Below are positions 25,864-34,600 of a stretch of 64,000 bases of DNA, in pieces. This DNA is from Pseudofrankia inefficax. Its GTDB lineage: Bacteria > Actinomycetota > Actinomycetes > Frankiales > Frankiaceae. The stretch spans positions 7,192,001-7,256,000 of the forward strand of contig NC_014666.1 of assembly GCF_000166135.1 (NCBI RefSeq), read 5' to 3'. The position numbers and the translations under genes were made by a program. The notes under the pieces were generated by a model that saw only the letters and a list, made by a program, of their open reading frames with translations, was not told the origin of the DNA and made no database searches. Numbering within the stretch: position 1 is the stretch's first letter; every line of letters starts with the position of its first letter.

Positions 25864-27225
25864 CTAGGTGGCCGGGATGCTGTAGGTCGGGACGTTGAAG
25901 CAGTTCTTCTGCATGTCGTTCGTCTGCGAGGTCCAGCCGGCCACGCCGGTCGGGGCCTTCTGCGTCCAGCGCACGACGTTCAGGCAGCCGGTCTCGGACT
26001 TCGGCGCCGGGACGACCGGCTTGAAGTCCCGCGGGATCATCAGGCCGTTCGCGTCGTACGAGGTGGTGTCCATGTAGTTCGTGACGCACTTGCGGGTCAG
26101 GTCGGACCCGCAGGACTTCATCGCGTCACTCAGCCACATGGCCGAGAGGTAACCCTCGAACATCCACATGTTCATCTTCTTGACCCGGTCCGGGAAGTAC
26201 TTCGCGATCGCGTCGCGGTACGCCTTGACCCCTGGGTCGTTCACGTTGTTGTAGTTCTGGTCCTGGCTTACCGCGTAAAGGTTGTTCAGGCAGGTCGGCG
26301 TCGAGGCGTACTGCGCGCCGGCGTCGTCCGTCCAGCTCTGCGTCGTGGTGATCTTCGCCTTCAGCGGCATGCCCTGCGACTGGATCGACTGGCAGATCTT
26401 CACGTTCGCGTCCGCCGTCAGCGCGTCGTAGACCAGGTCGACGCCGTTCTTCTTCATGTCGAGCACAGCGGCGTCATAGTTCGGCAGCGAGAGGTTGATC
26501 TGCTCGGGGATGACCTTGAATCCCTCGGTCTCCAGCCCCTTGCTGATCTGCTGGGCGTACTGCTGCGACTGCCCGATGTTGAAGAACACGATGGCGGCGG
26601 TCTTCGCGCCGAGCTTCTCCTTGAACCAGCGGTAGTCCTGGGTGTCGGCCACGAGCTGGCCGTTGTAGCCCGGGGACTTGCCGTCACGCGGGTAGCCGAA
26701 CCCACCGTAGATCGAGTACAGGTTCGGGTACTGGTTGTACGCGTTGCCGGAGACCGGCTGACCGCCGACGTCCGGGACGCCCTTGGAGTTCACGTACTGG
26801 GCACCGGAGTACTGGAACGACGTGGTGCCAGCCATCGCGAAGATCTTGTCGTCGTCGATCATCTTGTGCACGCAGGTGACGTTGCCGTCAGGGCTGCTCT
26901 TGTCGTTGCACGGGTCGACGGTGACCTTGCGGCCGTTGATCCCGCCAGCGTCGTTCAGGCTGTCGAAGTACGCCTGGGCGCCGTAGAGCGAGGACGAGAA
27001 CACGTCCCCACCGAGGAAGCCGTCCTGGCCGGTCATCACACCGACCTTGATCGAGGTCGGGGTGACGCCCGTGTCGGAGGCCGTGTTCGTGGCGTTGGTC
27101 GGCGCCGCGCCGGTCGCGCCTCCGCCAGACGTACTCCCGGCATCATGAACGCGACTGCCGCAGGCGCTGAGCGCCAGCGTCGACAGCGCCACAGCGGCGA
27201 CGAGCGCTCGGGCTCGGATAGACAT
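25864..27225 (-). CDS. LivK-type substrate-binding lipoprotein
   Basis: The 453-residue protein has a lipoprotein signal (lipobox LSAC at about residue 22), a Ser/Gly/Thr linker, and a type-I periplasmic-binding fold (IKVGVMTGQDG start, FDSLNDAGGINGRKV). It should be anchored outside the membrane and deliver the ligand to the LivHM–LivG–LivF importer encoded convergently next door. Several cysteines (CNDKSS…CVHK, CQSI, CLNN) suggest disulfides. Ligand identity is unknown; this fold also serves urea, amides and aromatic compounds. Confidence 0.92.
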   Translation of the reverse strand: MSIRARALVAAVALSTLALSACGSRVHDAGSTSGGGATGAAPTNATNTASDTGVTPTSIKVGVMTGQDGFLGGDVFSSSLYGAQAYFDSLNDAGGINGRKVTVDPCNDKSSPDGNVTCVHKMIDDDKIFAMAGTTSFQYSGAQYVNSKGVPDVGGQPVSGNAYNQYPNLYSIYGGFGYPRDGKSPGYNGQLVADTQDYRWFKEKLGAKTAAIVFFNIGQSQQYAQQISKGLETEGFKVIPEQINLSLPNYDAAVLDMKKNGVDLVYDALTADANVKICQSIQSQGMPLKAKITTTQSWTDDAGAQYASTPTCLNNLYAVSQDQNYNNVNDPGVKAYRDAIAKYFPDRVKKMNMWMFEGYLSAMWLSDAMKSCGSDLTRKCVTNYMDTTSYDANGLMIPRDFKPVVPAPKSETGCLNVVRWTQKAPTGVAGWTSQTNDMQKNCFNVPTYSIPAT

Positions 27226-27419
27226 GCTCTCCCCTGACTAGTTCCGTGACGCTGCCACGCTACGTCCGGTCGACGCCGCCCCGGCACCCACTGGCCGGGA
27301 CGCGGCTCACACCCTGCGCGACTGGCGGGCCAGCGAGACCAGCCGCGACAACTCTCCGCGAGATCACAACCGCGGCGCGCGACGACCCTCCGGGGGTCGA
27401 ATGCGCGCCGCAGCGGCTC

Positions 27420-28160
27420 TTAACGCAACGGCAGCAGGCGCCGCCACCAGGACCGGCGCACGCCGCTCGCCGACCTCGTCGGGGCCGGCGCGGGCGCGCT
27501 GCTCGGCGCCACGTTCTCGACGTCGGCGTCCTCGATCTCGGCGTCCTCGATCTCGGCCTCGTCCGCCTGCGCGACGGGCTCCATCGGCTCCGCGATGATC
27601 TCGACCTCGGCGACCTCGGCGACCTCGGCGGGCGGCTCGACCGCGACCGGCTCGACCGTCGCGACCGGCTCCGGCGTGACGGCCGGCTCCGGGACGGCCG
27701 GCTCCTCGACGGGCGCCGGCTCCGCGACAGCGGCCGGCTCCTCGGCCACCGGCTCCTCGGCCACCGGCTCCTGCGCCACCGGCTCGGCGACGGCCGGCTC
27801 GGCCGCTACCGGCTCGGCGGCCTCGGTCACCGGCTCGGGCGGAATCCCGTCGTCGCCCGGTAGCCGGGCCGCCGGAATGCCGGGCACGTCGTCAGGGCCC
27901 TGGCGCGCCTCGGGGATGCCCGGGACGGCCGCCAGGCCCTCGCCAGCAGCCCCGTCGGCCGTGGAGCCACTTGGGATGAGGTTTACGATCTTGCCGTCGG
28001 TCCCGACGGCACGCACAAGTCGCCCCTGCTCGGCGAGCTTGCGACACACATTGTTGACAGAGCTGCGGCTGGCGCCGATCGCCTCCGCGAGCCTGCCGTC
28101 GTCCAAACCACCCGGTGCCTCGGCCAGATGACCAAGGATCCGGTCCGCAACAGTAGCCAC
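27420..28160 (-). CDS. Winged-helix protein with acidic Pro/Glu/Ala repeat linker and basic Trp-rich tail
   Basis: The 246-residue protein has residues 1-65 forming a MarR/GntR-like winged helix (LAEAIGASRSSVNNVCRKLAEQGRLVR). Residues about 100-220 are low-complexity, with repeated EPVAEEPVAE units and runs of Glu, Pro, Ala and Val. The C-terminus is short, basic and aromatic (RRSWWRRLLPLR). The acidic linker could keep the tail away from DNA, and the tail could bind a membrane or acidic partner; this is inference. The DNA coding the linker is repetitive. The neighbour DUF5709 reads the same way, about 80 bp upstream. No known gene name fits. Confidence 0.75.
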   Translation of the reverse strand: MATVADRILGHLAEAPGGLDDGRLAEAIGASRSSVNNVCRKLAEQGRLVRAVGTDGKIVNLIPSGSTADGAAGEGLAAVPGIPEARQGPDDVPGIPAARLPGDDGIPPEPVTEAAEPVAAEPAVAEPVAQEPVAEEPVAEEPAAVAEPAPVEEPAVPEPAVTPEPVATVEPVAVEPPAEVAEVAEVEIIAEPMEPVAQADEAEIEDAEIEDADVENVAPSSAPAPAPTRSASGVRRSWWRRLLPLR

Positions 28161-28239
28161 GAAGCTGGACGCTATACGTTATCCGCACCTCACGGACCAG
28201 CGGGGTCTTTCTTCGCGCCTCGCGCGACCGGCCTGGGTC

Positions 28240-28728
28240 TCAGTCGAGGTGCAGGGCGTCGTCTTCGGCGGCGAGCGGCCATCCGAGATCGCCGGTCGCG
28301 TCGAGGGGCCGGGCGACGGACCTGCCGGTCAGCTGCTCGCCGAGCAGTCCGCCGTCGGCGACCAGACCGGCTGGGCGCGGGTCCGGGTCGCCGTCCGTGA
28401 ACGGCGTGCCGATCCCCGCGACGTCATCGTCCAGTACGAGTCCCGATTCGGTGCGCTCCGCGTCCACATAGGGGTCCACGTCCGGGATCTCCTGGGCGAG
28501 CTGGTCGTCAAGCGACGTGCCGGCGAGCAGCTCGGTCGCGGTCGGCCGCGTCCGAACCTCCTCGCTCGGCCGGTCCGGGGCGTCCCAGCTGTCGTCGAGA
28601 GGGTCCAGGCCCGCGTCGGTGTCACCGAGATCGTCACTGTCCAGGCTTTCCTCGACGGTCAGCGGCACATCGTCGAGAACCCCAGACAGGTCACTGCCGT
28701 TCTGCGGGTACTCCGCGGGCTCGGTCAT
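28240..28728 (-). CDS. DUF5709 family protein
   Basis: The 162-residue highly acidic protein starts behind a GGGAGG site. Motifs DSDDLGDTDAGLDPLDDSWDAP, TATELLAGTSLDDQLAQEIPD and the late AED mark the actinobacterial DUF5709 family. There is no signal peptide or TM helix. The family has no established function. Confidence 0.85.
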   Translation of the reverse strand: MTEPAEYPQNGSDLSGVLDDVPLTVEESLDSDDLGDTDAGLDPLDDSWDAPDRPSEEVRTRPTATELLAGTSLDDQLAQEIPDVDPYVDAERTESGLVLDDDVAGIGTPFTDGDPDPRPAGLVADGGLLGEQLTGRSVARPLDATGDLGWPLAAEDDALHLD

Positions 28729-28960
28729 CACTGCCTCCCGGTGGGTCTGGGTCGAGGCCCCGGTATCCCGGTGCGCCGGCGCGGGCTGCCCGTCTGCCGG
28801 TACTCGGGTCGCTTGCCCGAGCGATTCCCAGCAGGAACGGCGGTAATCAGCGCCCGGCACGCCGCGCCTGTTCCGGGCCGGCCCGAGGACCGCGAGTTCG
28901 GTATCCGGCGGCGGAAACTGGTTCGCGGTCGCCTCGTCCGGGAAAACCGTATGTCGGAGG

Positions 28961-29797
28961 TCAGGCCGCCGGGGCGCCCGCGTCGGTTCCGTCATCCTCG
29001 GTAAGCAGCGCGTCGCCCGTCGAAACCGCGTCTGTATGGTCCTCGGCGCCATCCGACCGCGCCACCGCGTCGTCGGCCGGCCGTGCCTCCAGCACGAGGC
29101 GGCCTTCGGCCAGCACGGCCACCCGGTCCGCGACCGCCGACGCCTCGCCGGCCGACCGCGTCGCGTACAACAACGTGACCCCGACCTGGCGGTGCAGCAC
29201 GCGCAGGTCCTCTGCCAGCCGGACGCGCAGGCCCTCGTCGTCCAGCGTCCCGAGCGGCTCGTCGAGCACCAGCACCTTCGGGCGCCGTACCAGCGCCCGC
29301 GCGATCGCCACCCGCTGCTGGTGGGCCGCGGACAGCTGCGGCGGGCGGCGGCGGGCGTAGTCGCCCATCCGGACCAGCTCCAGCGCCTCGCGGACCCGCC
29401 GGGAGGTGCCCGCCTGGCCTGCCGGCGTCGCCGGCGCCCGGCCACGCAGCTCGGGTGCGCCGCCGCGCAGCCCGAAGGCGACGTTGGCCGCGACGTCGAG
29501 GAACGGGAAGAGGCCGTAGCGGCCGAACACCGCGGCGACCGGCCGGCGGGCCACCGACAGCCCGGCGACGTCGACGCCATCCACCAGCGCGTGCCCGTCG
29601 GTCGGCGTCTCCAGACCCGCGACCAGCCGCAGCACGGTGGTCTTGCCCGCGCCCACCGGGCCGACCAGCGCGAGCGACTGACCAGCGGCGACGGAAAGGT
29701 CCACGCCGACCAGCGCGGCGCCTGGCGCCCCTGGGAGATGATGTGTCAGGCCAACGAGCCTGACCTCGCCCGCACGCGGGTTCGCGCCATGCGTCAT
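28961..29797 (-). CDS. Degenerate ABC-type ATPase, orphan
   Basis: The 278-residue ATPase resembles PotA/AfuA-type import ATPases. Walker A GPVGAGKTT and Walker B VLVLDEPLG are intact, but the signature reads LSAAHQQ instead of LSGGQ. The Q-loop Gln is Gly (VFGRYGLFPF), and the H-loop His is Arg (ATRSAGEA). Such losses usually impair ATP-driven cycling. No permease or binding protein lies beside it. The start is the ATG after GGGGGTGAGG; upstream in-frame starts exist. It could be a regulatory or decaying ATPase, or could pair with a distant permease. Confidence 0.8.
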   Translation of the reverse strand: MTHGANPRAGEVRLVGLTHHLPGAPGAALVGVDLSVAAGQSLALVGPVGAGKTTVLRLVAGLETPTDGHALVDGVDVAGLSVARRPVAAVFGRYGLFPFLDVAANVAFGLRGGAPELRGRAPATPAGQAGTSRRVREALELVRMGDYARRRPPQLSAAHQQRVAIARALVRRPKVLVLDEPLGTLDDEGLRVRLAEDLRVLHRQVGVTLLYATRSAGEASAVADRVAVLAEGRLVLEARPADDAVARSDGAEDHTDAVSTGDALLTEDDGTDAGAPAA

Positions 29798-30008
29798 CCT
29801 CACCCCCACAGGTGCCGCCGCTGCCTGGCCGGACCCCCGAACTGTAGCGAAGCCGACCAAGTCACCGAATCCCTGCTTCCTCCAGCAAGCGGGCCGGGCG
29901 ATCGGCCGGACACCTTTTCAGGTCACCGCCCCATGCCCGGTCCGGCGGCCCCGAAGCCGGGCTCTGTAGCCCGGGGGCACCAGACGTGAACGTGATCAGG
30001 AGGCACCG

Positions 30009-30713
30009 ATGCCGGCCGTCACCATTCCCGGTGGGACCACCACGCCAGAACTGGGCGGATATCTCGCCACGCCACCTGCCGGCTCCGGCCCCTGGCCGGG
30101 AATCGTCATCGTGCACGACGCTTTCGGGCTGACGGACAACGCCCGCAAGCATGCCGACCGGCTGGCCGCGGCCGGCTACGTCACGGTCGTACCGAACCTT
30201 TACTCGGCGGGTGGGCTGCGCTGCGTACGGGCGACGATCCGGGCCGCGGTCGCCGGGACGGGAGCGGCGCACGCCGACCTCGAGGCCGTCCGCGCCTACC
30301 TGGCCGCCCGCGACGACTGCACCAGAAGAATCGGCGTCGTCGGGTTCTGCATGGGCGGCGGGTTCGCGTTGATGGCGGCGACCCGTGGCTTCGACGCGTC
30401 GGCGCCCAACTACGGCATGCTGCCGAAGGGCGATCTCGAGGAGCTTCTCGCGGGCGCCTGCCCGGTCGTCGCCAGCTACGGCGCCCGCGATCTTGGGCTG
30501 CGCGGCGCCGCCGCCAAGATCGAGACCGCGCTGACCGCCGTCGGCGCGCCGCACGACGTCAAGGAGTACCCGAAGGCCGGGCATTCCTTCATGGACCGCT
30601 ACCCGGTCCTCTCGGGCGCGGTCGGGAAGGTCATCGGCATGCACCACGACGGGCCGGCGGCCGAGGACGCCTGGCGACGCATCCTGGCCTTCTTCGGCGA
30701 GCACCTGCGCTGA
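30009..30713 (+). CDS. Dienelactone hydrolase family protein
   Basis: The 234-residue alpha/beta hydrolase has nucleophile Cys in GFCMGG, Asp in SYGARD and His in KAGHSF, which form the dienelactone-hydrolase Cys-Asp-His triad. It starts behind a strong AGGAGG site. Family members hydrolyse dienelactones or other small esters in the cytoplasm. No aromatic degradation genes are next to it, so the substrate is open. Confidence 0.9.
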   Translation: MPAVTIPGGTTTPELGGYLATPPAGSGPWPGIVIVHDAFGLTDNARKHADRLAAAGYVTVVPNLYSAGGLRCVRATIRAAVAGTGAAHADLEAVRAYLAARDDCTRRIGVVGFCMGGGFALMAATRGFDASAPNYGMLPKGDLEELLAGACPVVASYGARDLGLRGAAAKIETALTAVGAPHDVKEYPKAGHSFMDRYPVLSGAVGKVIGMHHDGPAAEDAWRRILAFFGEHLR

Positions 30714-30749
30714 CGGGGCCCGGGCCGCTGGGAGGGGCCGCCGGGAGGC

Positions 30750-31304
30750 CTATGAGTGCAGCCAGTGGCCGACGGGGCCCGGCGTGTTGCGAATGATCCA
30801 GAAAGCGATCACGGCGATCGGGATCGCCCGGTTCAGCAGGCTCGGCATCCTCGGCGTCCGGACGCCGACGCCGAGCAGGCGCAGGACCGCGACGAACCAC
30901 CCGACCACCAGGCAGGGCGCAGCGACGACCAGCAGAATGTTGTAGTTCGCCGCCGCGCCGAGATGGCCGTGCAGCAGCTGGTGCAGGCCCCGCATCGATC
31001 CGCAGCCCGGGCAGTCCAGCCCGCGGGTCGCCCACTTGAAGGGGCAGGGCGGGTAGTGCCCCGGCTGGGCCGGGTCGACCAGGTAGATCATCGTCGAACC
31101 GGCCACCGCGACGGCGGCGACGCCCAGGTACCCGGCGAGCCGGGCCCGGCGCGACCAGCTGCGGATCGGCCACGACGGCAGCTCGGGCCCGACAGACGCT
31201 GCACTGGTCGGCACGGCACCCGTCGGCCCCGCGCTCGCCGGCACGGCGCTCGGGTGATCGGCGGGGCGGCCCGGTCCGGGCGGCTCAGCGGGAACGGACA
31301 CCAC
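30750..31304 (-). CDS. DUF2752 membrane protein
   Basis: The 184-residue protein has a Pro/Ala/Ser N-terminus, then three or four TM segments (LAGYLGVAAVAVAGSTMIYLV, YNILLVVAAPCLVVGWFVAVL, IPIAVIAFWII). The family motif is CPFKWATRGLDCPGCGSMRG, with four conserved Cys around the first TM boundary. The GTG start is placed so that it does not run far into the divergent agmatinase gene; the open frame itself continues upstream without a convincing start. Function of the family is unknown. Confidence 0.8.
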   Translation of the reverse strand: MVSVPAEPPGPGRPADHPSAVPASAGPTGAVPTSAASVGPELPSWPIRSWSRRARLAGYLGVAAVAVAGSTMIYLVDPAQPGHYPPCPFKWATRGLDCPGCGSMRGLHQLLHGHLGAAANYNILLVVAAPCLVVGWFVAVLRLLGVGVRTPRMPSLLNRAIPIAVIAFWIIRNTPGPVGHWLHS

Positions 31305-31403
31305 GGACGATCCCAGGTGCGCGGGTCCGCGTGACGCGGCCGTGGGCGGACATACTCGGCAGCGTAACCGTCGCCCCAGGATCCGGGCGAGAGCGGAGGT
31401 CCG

Positions 31404-32504
31404 ATGACGGGATCGCACGACGGGCCGGGCGCGGGCGCAGACCCGGTGCCGCAGACAGGTGCGCCGACCGGCGCGCCGGTGCCGCCGTATGCCGCGCGGG
31501 AGGCCGCGGCCGAGCTGCCGGACGGCCCCGGCTACGCGGGCCTCGCGACGTTCTGCGGCCGGCCGTGGCTGGAGACCGAGGCCGAGCTGCTGGCCCGGCG
31601 CCCGGACGTGGCCGTCGTCGGCGCCCCGTTCGACATCGCCACCACGCACCGGCCCGGCGCCCGGTTCGGCCCGCGGGCGCTGCGTGCCCTGGCCTACGAC
31701 CCGGGTACCTACCACCTCGACCTCGGCATCGAGATCTTCGAGTGGCTGGACGTCGTCGACGCCGGCGACGCGCACTGCCCACACGGGCTGACCGAGGCGT
31801 CTCACGCCAACATCCGTGCCAAGGTCAACCAGGTGGCGAGAAACGGGATCTTCCCGCTCATCGTCGGCGGCGACCACTCGATCACCTGGCCGGCGGCGAC
31901 GGCCGTGGCCGAGGCGGTCGGCTGGGGCGAGCTCGGCCTGCTGCACTTCGACGCCCACGCCGACACCGCCGACATCATCGACGGCAACCTGGCCTCGCAC
32001 GGCACCCCGATGCGCCGGCTGATCGAGTCCGGCGCGGTCCGGGGACGCAACTTCGTCCAGGTGGGCCTGCGCGGCTACTGGCCGCCGCCGGACGTCTTCG
32101 CCTGGATGCGCGAGAACGGGCTGCGTTGGCACCTGATGCACGAGGTCTGGGAACGGGGCTCGCGCGCCGTCATCGCCGACGCCATCGCCGAGGCGGTCGA
32201 CGGCTGCAAGGCGCTGTACCTCTCCGTCGACATCGACGTGCTGGACCCCGGGTTCGCGCCCGGCACCGGCACGCCCGAACCGGGCGGGATGAACCCGGCC
32301 GACCTGCTGCGCGCCGTCCGCCAGATCGCGCTGGACACCCCGCTGGTCGCCGCCGACATCGTCGAGGTCTCGCCGCCCTTCGACCACGCCGACACGACGG
32401 TCAACAGCGCCCACCGGGTGGCGATGGAGGTTTTCGCCGCGCTGGCCCACCGCCGCCGCACCGCCGCCGGCGGCGTCCCCGACCTCCCGGGCACAGCGCC
32501 TTAG
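31404..32504 (+). CDS. Agmatinase/ureohydrolase family enzyme
   Basis: The 366-residue protein has all manganese-binding motifs of the arginase superfamily: GGDHSI, HFDAHADT and SVDIDVLDP. The SHGTPMRR segment is typical of agmatinase/guanidinobutyrase-type members. It hydrolyses a guanidino compound to urea plus an amine. It starts behind GAGGT, with an Ala/Pro-rich N-terminal extension of about 40 residues. It is divergent from the DUF2752 gene. The exact substrate (agmatine, guanidinobutyrate or other) is not decided. Confidence 0.88.
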   Translation: MTGSHDGPGAGADPVPQTGAPTGAPVPPYAAREAAAELPDGPGYAGLATFCGRPWLETEAELLARRPDVAVVGAPFDIATTHRPGARFGPRALRALAYDPGTYHLDLGIEIFEWLDVVDAGDAHCPHGLTEASHANIRAKVNQVARNGIFPLIVGGDHSITWPAATAVAEAVGWGELGLLHFDAHADTADIIDGNLASHGTPMRRLIESGAVRGRNFVQVGLRGYWPPPDVFAWMRENGLRWHLMHEVWERGSRAVIADAIAEAVDGCKALYLSVDIDVLDPGFAPGTGTPEPGGMNPADLLRAVRQIALDTPLVAADIVEVSPPFDHADTTVNSAHRVAMEVFAALAHRRRTAAGGVPDLPGTAP

Positions 32505-32562
32505 TCCCGGGCCGGCGGGCCGGGGCTCACCGCCGGGTCCGAGGGAACGGGGTCCGGCTCGA

Positions 32563-33519
32563 TCAGGGATTGGTGCCCGGTGCGGGCGCGGCGGTGGGAA
32601 GGTCGGCCGCGGACGCCTGCTCGTAGATAAAGATCGCGTCCGTGGTCGCCAACGGCCCCCTGTAGAGGTCGTCGTCTCCGTAAGTGACCGTAGCCGAGGA
32701 CCAGCCGAGACTGGTCGGCGTCAGCGACCCACTGGCCGAGCCGTCGCGGACGGGGACCTTGACGTCCTTACCGTCGTACTGGAACCGCACGCTGCCGATC
32801 AGCGGTGGTCCGCCCGGCTGGGTCGGGCGGACGCTGGCCGTCACGGTGAACGCGACCCCCAGTCGCTGCCTCGCGGGAACCGGCCCGACTGTGATCGTCA
32901 CCGAGTAGATCGGCTGGAAGAGGGTGGCGGATTGGGCGGGCGCGTACTGGGCGTCACCCGCGTAGTCGGCCCAGATCTCGTGGTCCCGTTGCGTAACCCG
33001 GGTTCGGGCCGTCGACCCGTTCTGCCCAGGCTGCAACGTCAGCGCGTACACGTCCGAGAGCGCCCGGCCGTCGGTGACCGTGACCCTGCCGGTGGGTGCC
33101 GGGCGACCGGTCTCGCCGACGACCAGAACGTCGACGAAACCGCCGCGCACATAGGTCATGGTCACTGTCGCCCGGCCTGACGCCGCCGCCGGCCGGGCCG
33201 GCTGGGCCGGCGCCACGACCGCGGAGGCGGCGGTCGGACCTCGACGCGACGGCGCCGGCGTCGCGGCCCCGGACGGATTGCCTGGCGGCGTTGGTGTCAC
33301 TCCGGTCGAGCCAGGGGTAGCCGGCCCGACGGCGCTCGGCGACGCCGACGCGGCGGCCTGAGTCGAGCGGGCGGCGGTAGTCGGCGTCGTGACGAAGCCC
33401 CGGCGGCTGGCGTCGCTGTTGTCGACGGAGGTGGCGGAACACCCGCCGACCGCCAGCCCGCACAGGACCGCGGCCAGCGCCACGAGTGGCCGTGTACCGC
33501 TCCAGCGCCGTTCGCGCAT
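32563..33519 (-). CDS. Lipoprotein with Ig-like (big) domains
   Basis: The 318-residue protein has a lipoprotein signal (LAAVLCGLAVGGC, lipobox ending at the Cys). A long Thr/Pro/Ala/Ser linker reaches to about residue 110. Two beta-sandwich repeats of the bacterial Ig type follow (GRVTVTDG…YAGDAQYAPAQSAT and IGSVRFQYDGKDV…VTYGDDDLYRG). It is probably anchored outside the cell as an adhesin-like or scaffolding protein. No catalytic motif is seen. The start follows AAGGGGG. Confidence 0.8.
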   Translation of the reverse strand: MRERRWSGTRPLVALAAVLCGLAVGGCSATSVDNSDASRRGFVTTPTTAARSTQAAASASPSAVGPATPGSTGVTPTPPGNPSGAATPAPSRRGPTAASAVVAPAQPARPAAASGRATVTMTYVRGGFVDVLVVGETGRPAPTGRVTVTDGRALSDVYALTLQPGQNGSTARTRVTQRDHEIWADYAGDAQYAPAQSATLFQPIYSVTITVGPVPARQRLGVAFTVTASVRPTQPGGPPLIGSVRFQYDGKDVKVPVRDGSASGSLTPTSLGWSSATVTYGDDDLYRGPLATTDAIFIYEQASAADLPTAAPAPGTNP

Positions 33520-33719
33520 CGGTCCGCCCCCTTCGCCCGGATCACGCCGTCGCCCAGGCCATACACGGACAAAATCGAACAGGGGGGCGAGGCTATCGGG
33601 TCCCGTTGCCGACCCGCACGGTTTGGGCCGGCGGTGGGATTCCGTCGTCCGCCTCGGATGGATCGTCCCTGGGCCGTCGCCCGCGGCACCGACCGAGGCA
33701 CGCGGCCCGCCACAGACCG

Positions 33720-34565
33720 TCAGCGGCGGCCGAGGGCGTAGCAGGCGATGGCGGCGGTGGCGGCGACGTTGAGGGAGTCGACGCCGGCGGCCATCGGGAT
33801 CCGGACCCGGCGGGTGGCCGCCGCCTGGGCCGCCGCGGAGAGGCCCTCGCCCTCCGTGCCGAGCAGGACGGCGAGCCGTGCGTCCGCCACCGGGCGGAGG
33901 GTGGCGAGGTCGGCGGCGTCGGCGGCCGGGGTGAGCGCGAGGGTCTCGAAACCGCGGTCGGCCAGCGTGTCGAGAGCCGCGGGCCACGGGTCGAGGCGGG
34001 CGTAGGGGACGGCGAACACCTCACCCATCGAGACGCGGACCGAACGGCGGTACAGCGGGTCGGCGCAGCGCGGGCTGAGCAGGATGGCGTCCATGCCGAG
34101 GCCGGCGGCCGAGCGGAACACAGCCCCCAGGTTCGTATGGGAGACGAGATCCTCCAGCACGAGGACACGCAGCGCCCACGAGAGCAGTTCGGCCGGGTCG
34201 CGGGCGGGATGACGGGCCATGGCCGCCAACGCGCCGCGATGCACCTCGAAGCCGGTGATCTTGGCCATCAGCTCGGGACCGGCAAGGTAGACCGGAACCT
34301 CGGGGCCTAGCTCGGCAGGGACGGCGTCGAGCCGGTTCGGTGAGACCAGCACGGAACGCGCCCGGTATCCGGCCCGCAGCGCCCGCTGGATCACCCGCTC
34401 GCCTTCGGCGATGAAGAGCCCCTCGGCCGGCTCCTTGCGCCGTCGTAGCACGACATCGGTCAGGGCGACGTAGTCGGCGACCCGCGGGTCGGCCGGATCA
34501 TCGACCGGGATGATCGTCAAGGCTATCGAGGCAGGCAGCGGGTCGGGCGGCATCGATGCCGTCAT
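33720..34565 (-). CDS. SpoU/TrmH-family RNA 2'-O-methyltransferase
   Basis: The 281-residue protein has an N-terminal RNA-binding substrate domain and a C-terminal SPOUT domain. The three SpoU motifs are visible: SHTNLGAVFRSAAGLG, LLGTEGEGLS and IPMAAGVDSLNVAATAAIA. It methylates a 2'-OH in rRNA or tRNA using SAM, and position specificity cannot be told. A second Met four codons in is an alternative start. It is divergent from the amidohydrolase gene with only 35 bp between, so promoters overlap coding regions. Confidence 0.9.
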   Translation of the reverse strand: MTASMPPDPLPASIALTIIPVDDPADPRVADYVALTDVVLRRRKEPAEGLFIAEGERVIQRALRAGYRARSVLVSPNRLDAVPAELGPEVPVYLAGPELMAKITGFEVHRGALAAMARHPARDPAELLSWALRVLVLEDLVSHTNLGAVFRSAAGLGMDAILLSPRCADPLYRRSVRVSMGEVFAVPYARLDPWPAALDTLADRGFETLALTPAADAADLATLRPVADARLAVLLGTEGEGLSAAAQAAATRRVRIPMAAGVDSLNVAATAAIACYALGRR

Positions 34566-34600
34566 GCGGCCGTAATCCCAGGCCAGCAGAATCGGCGCTC

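Noticed and set aside
31305-32450. Upstream extension of the DUF2752 frame across the agmatinase gene
   Set aside because: The extension is antisense to conserved metal-binding motifs of the ureohydrolase; only the downstream part encodes the membrane domain.
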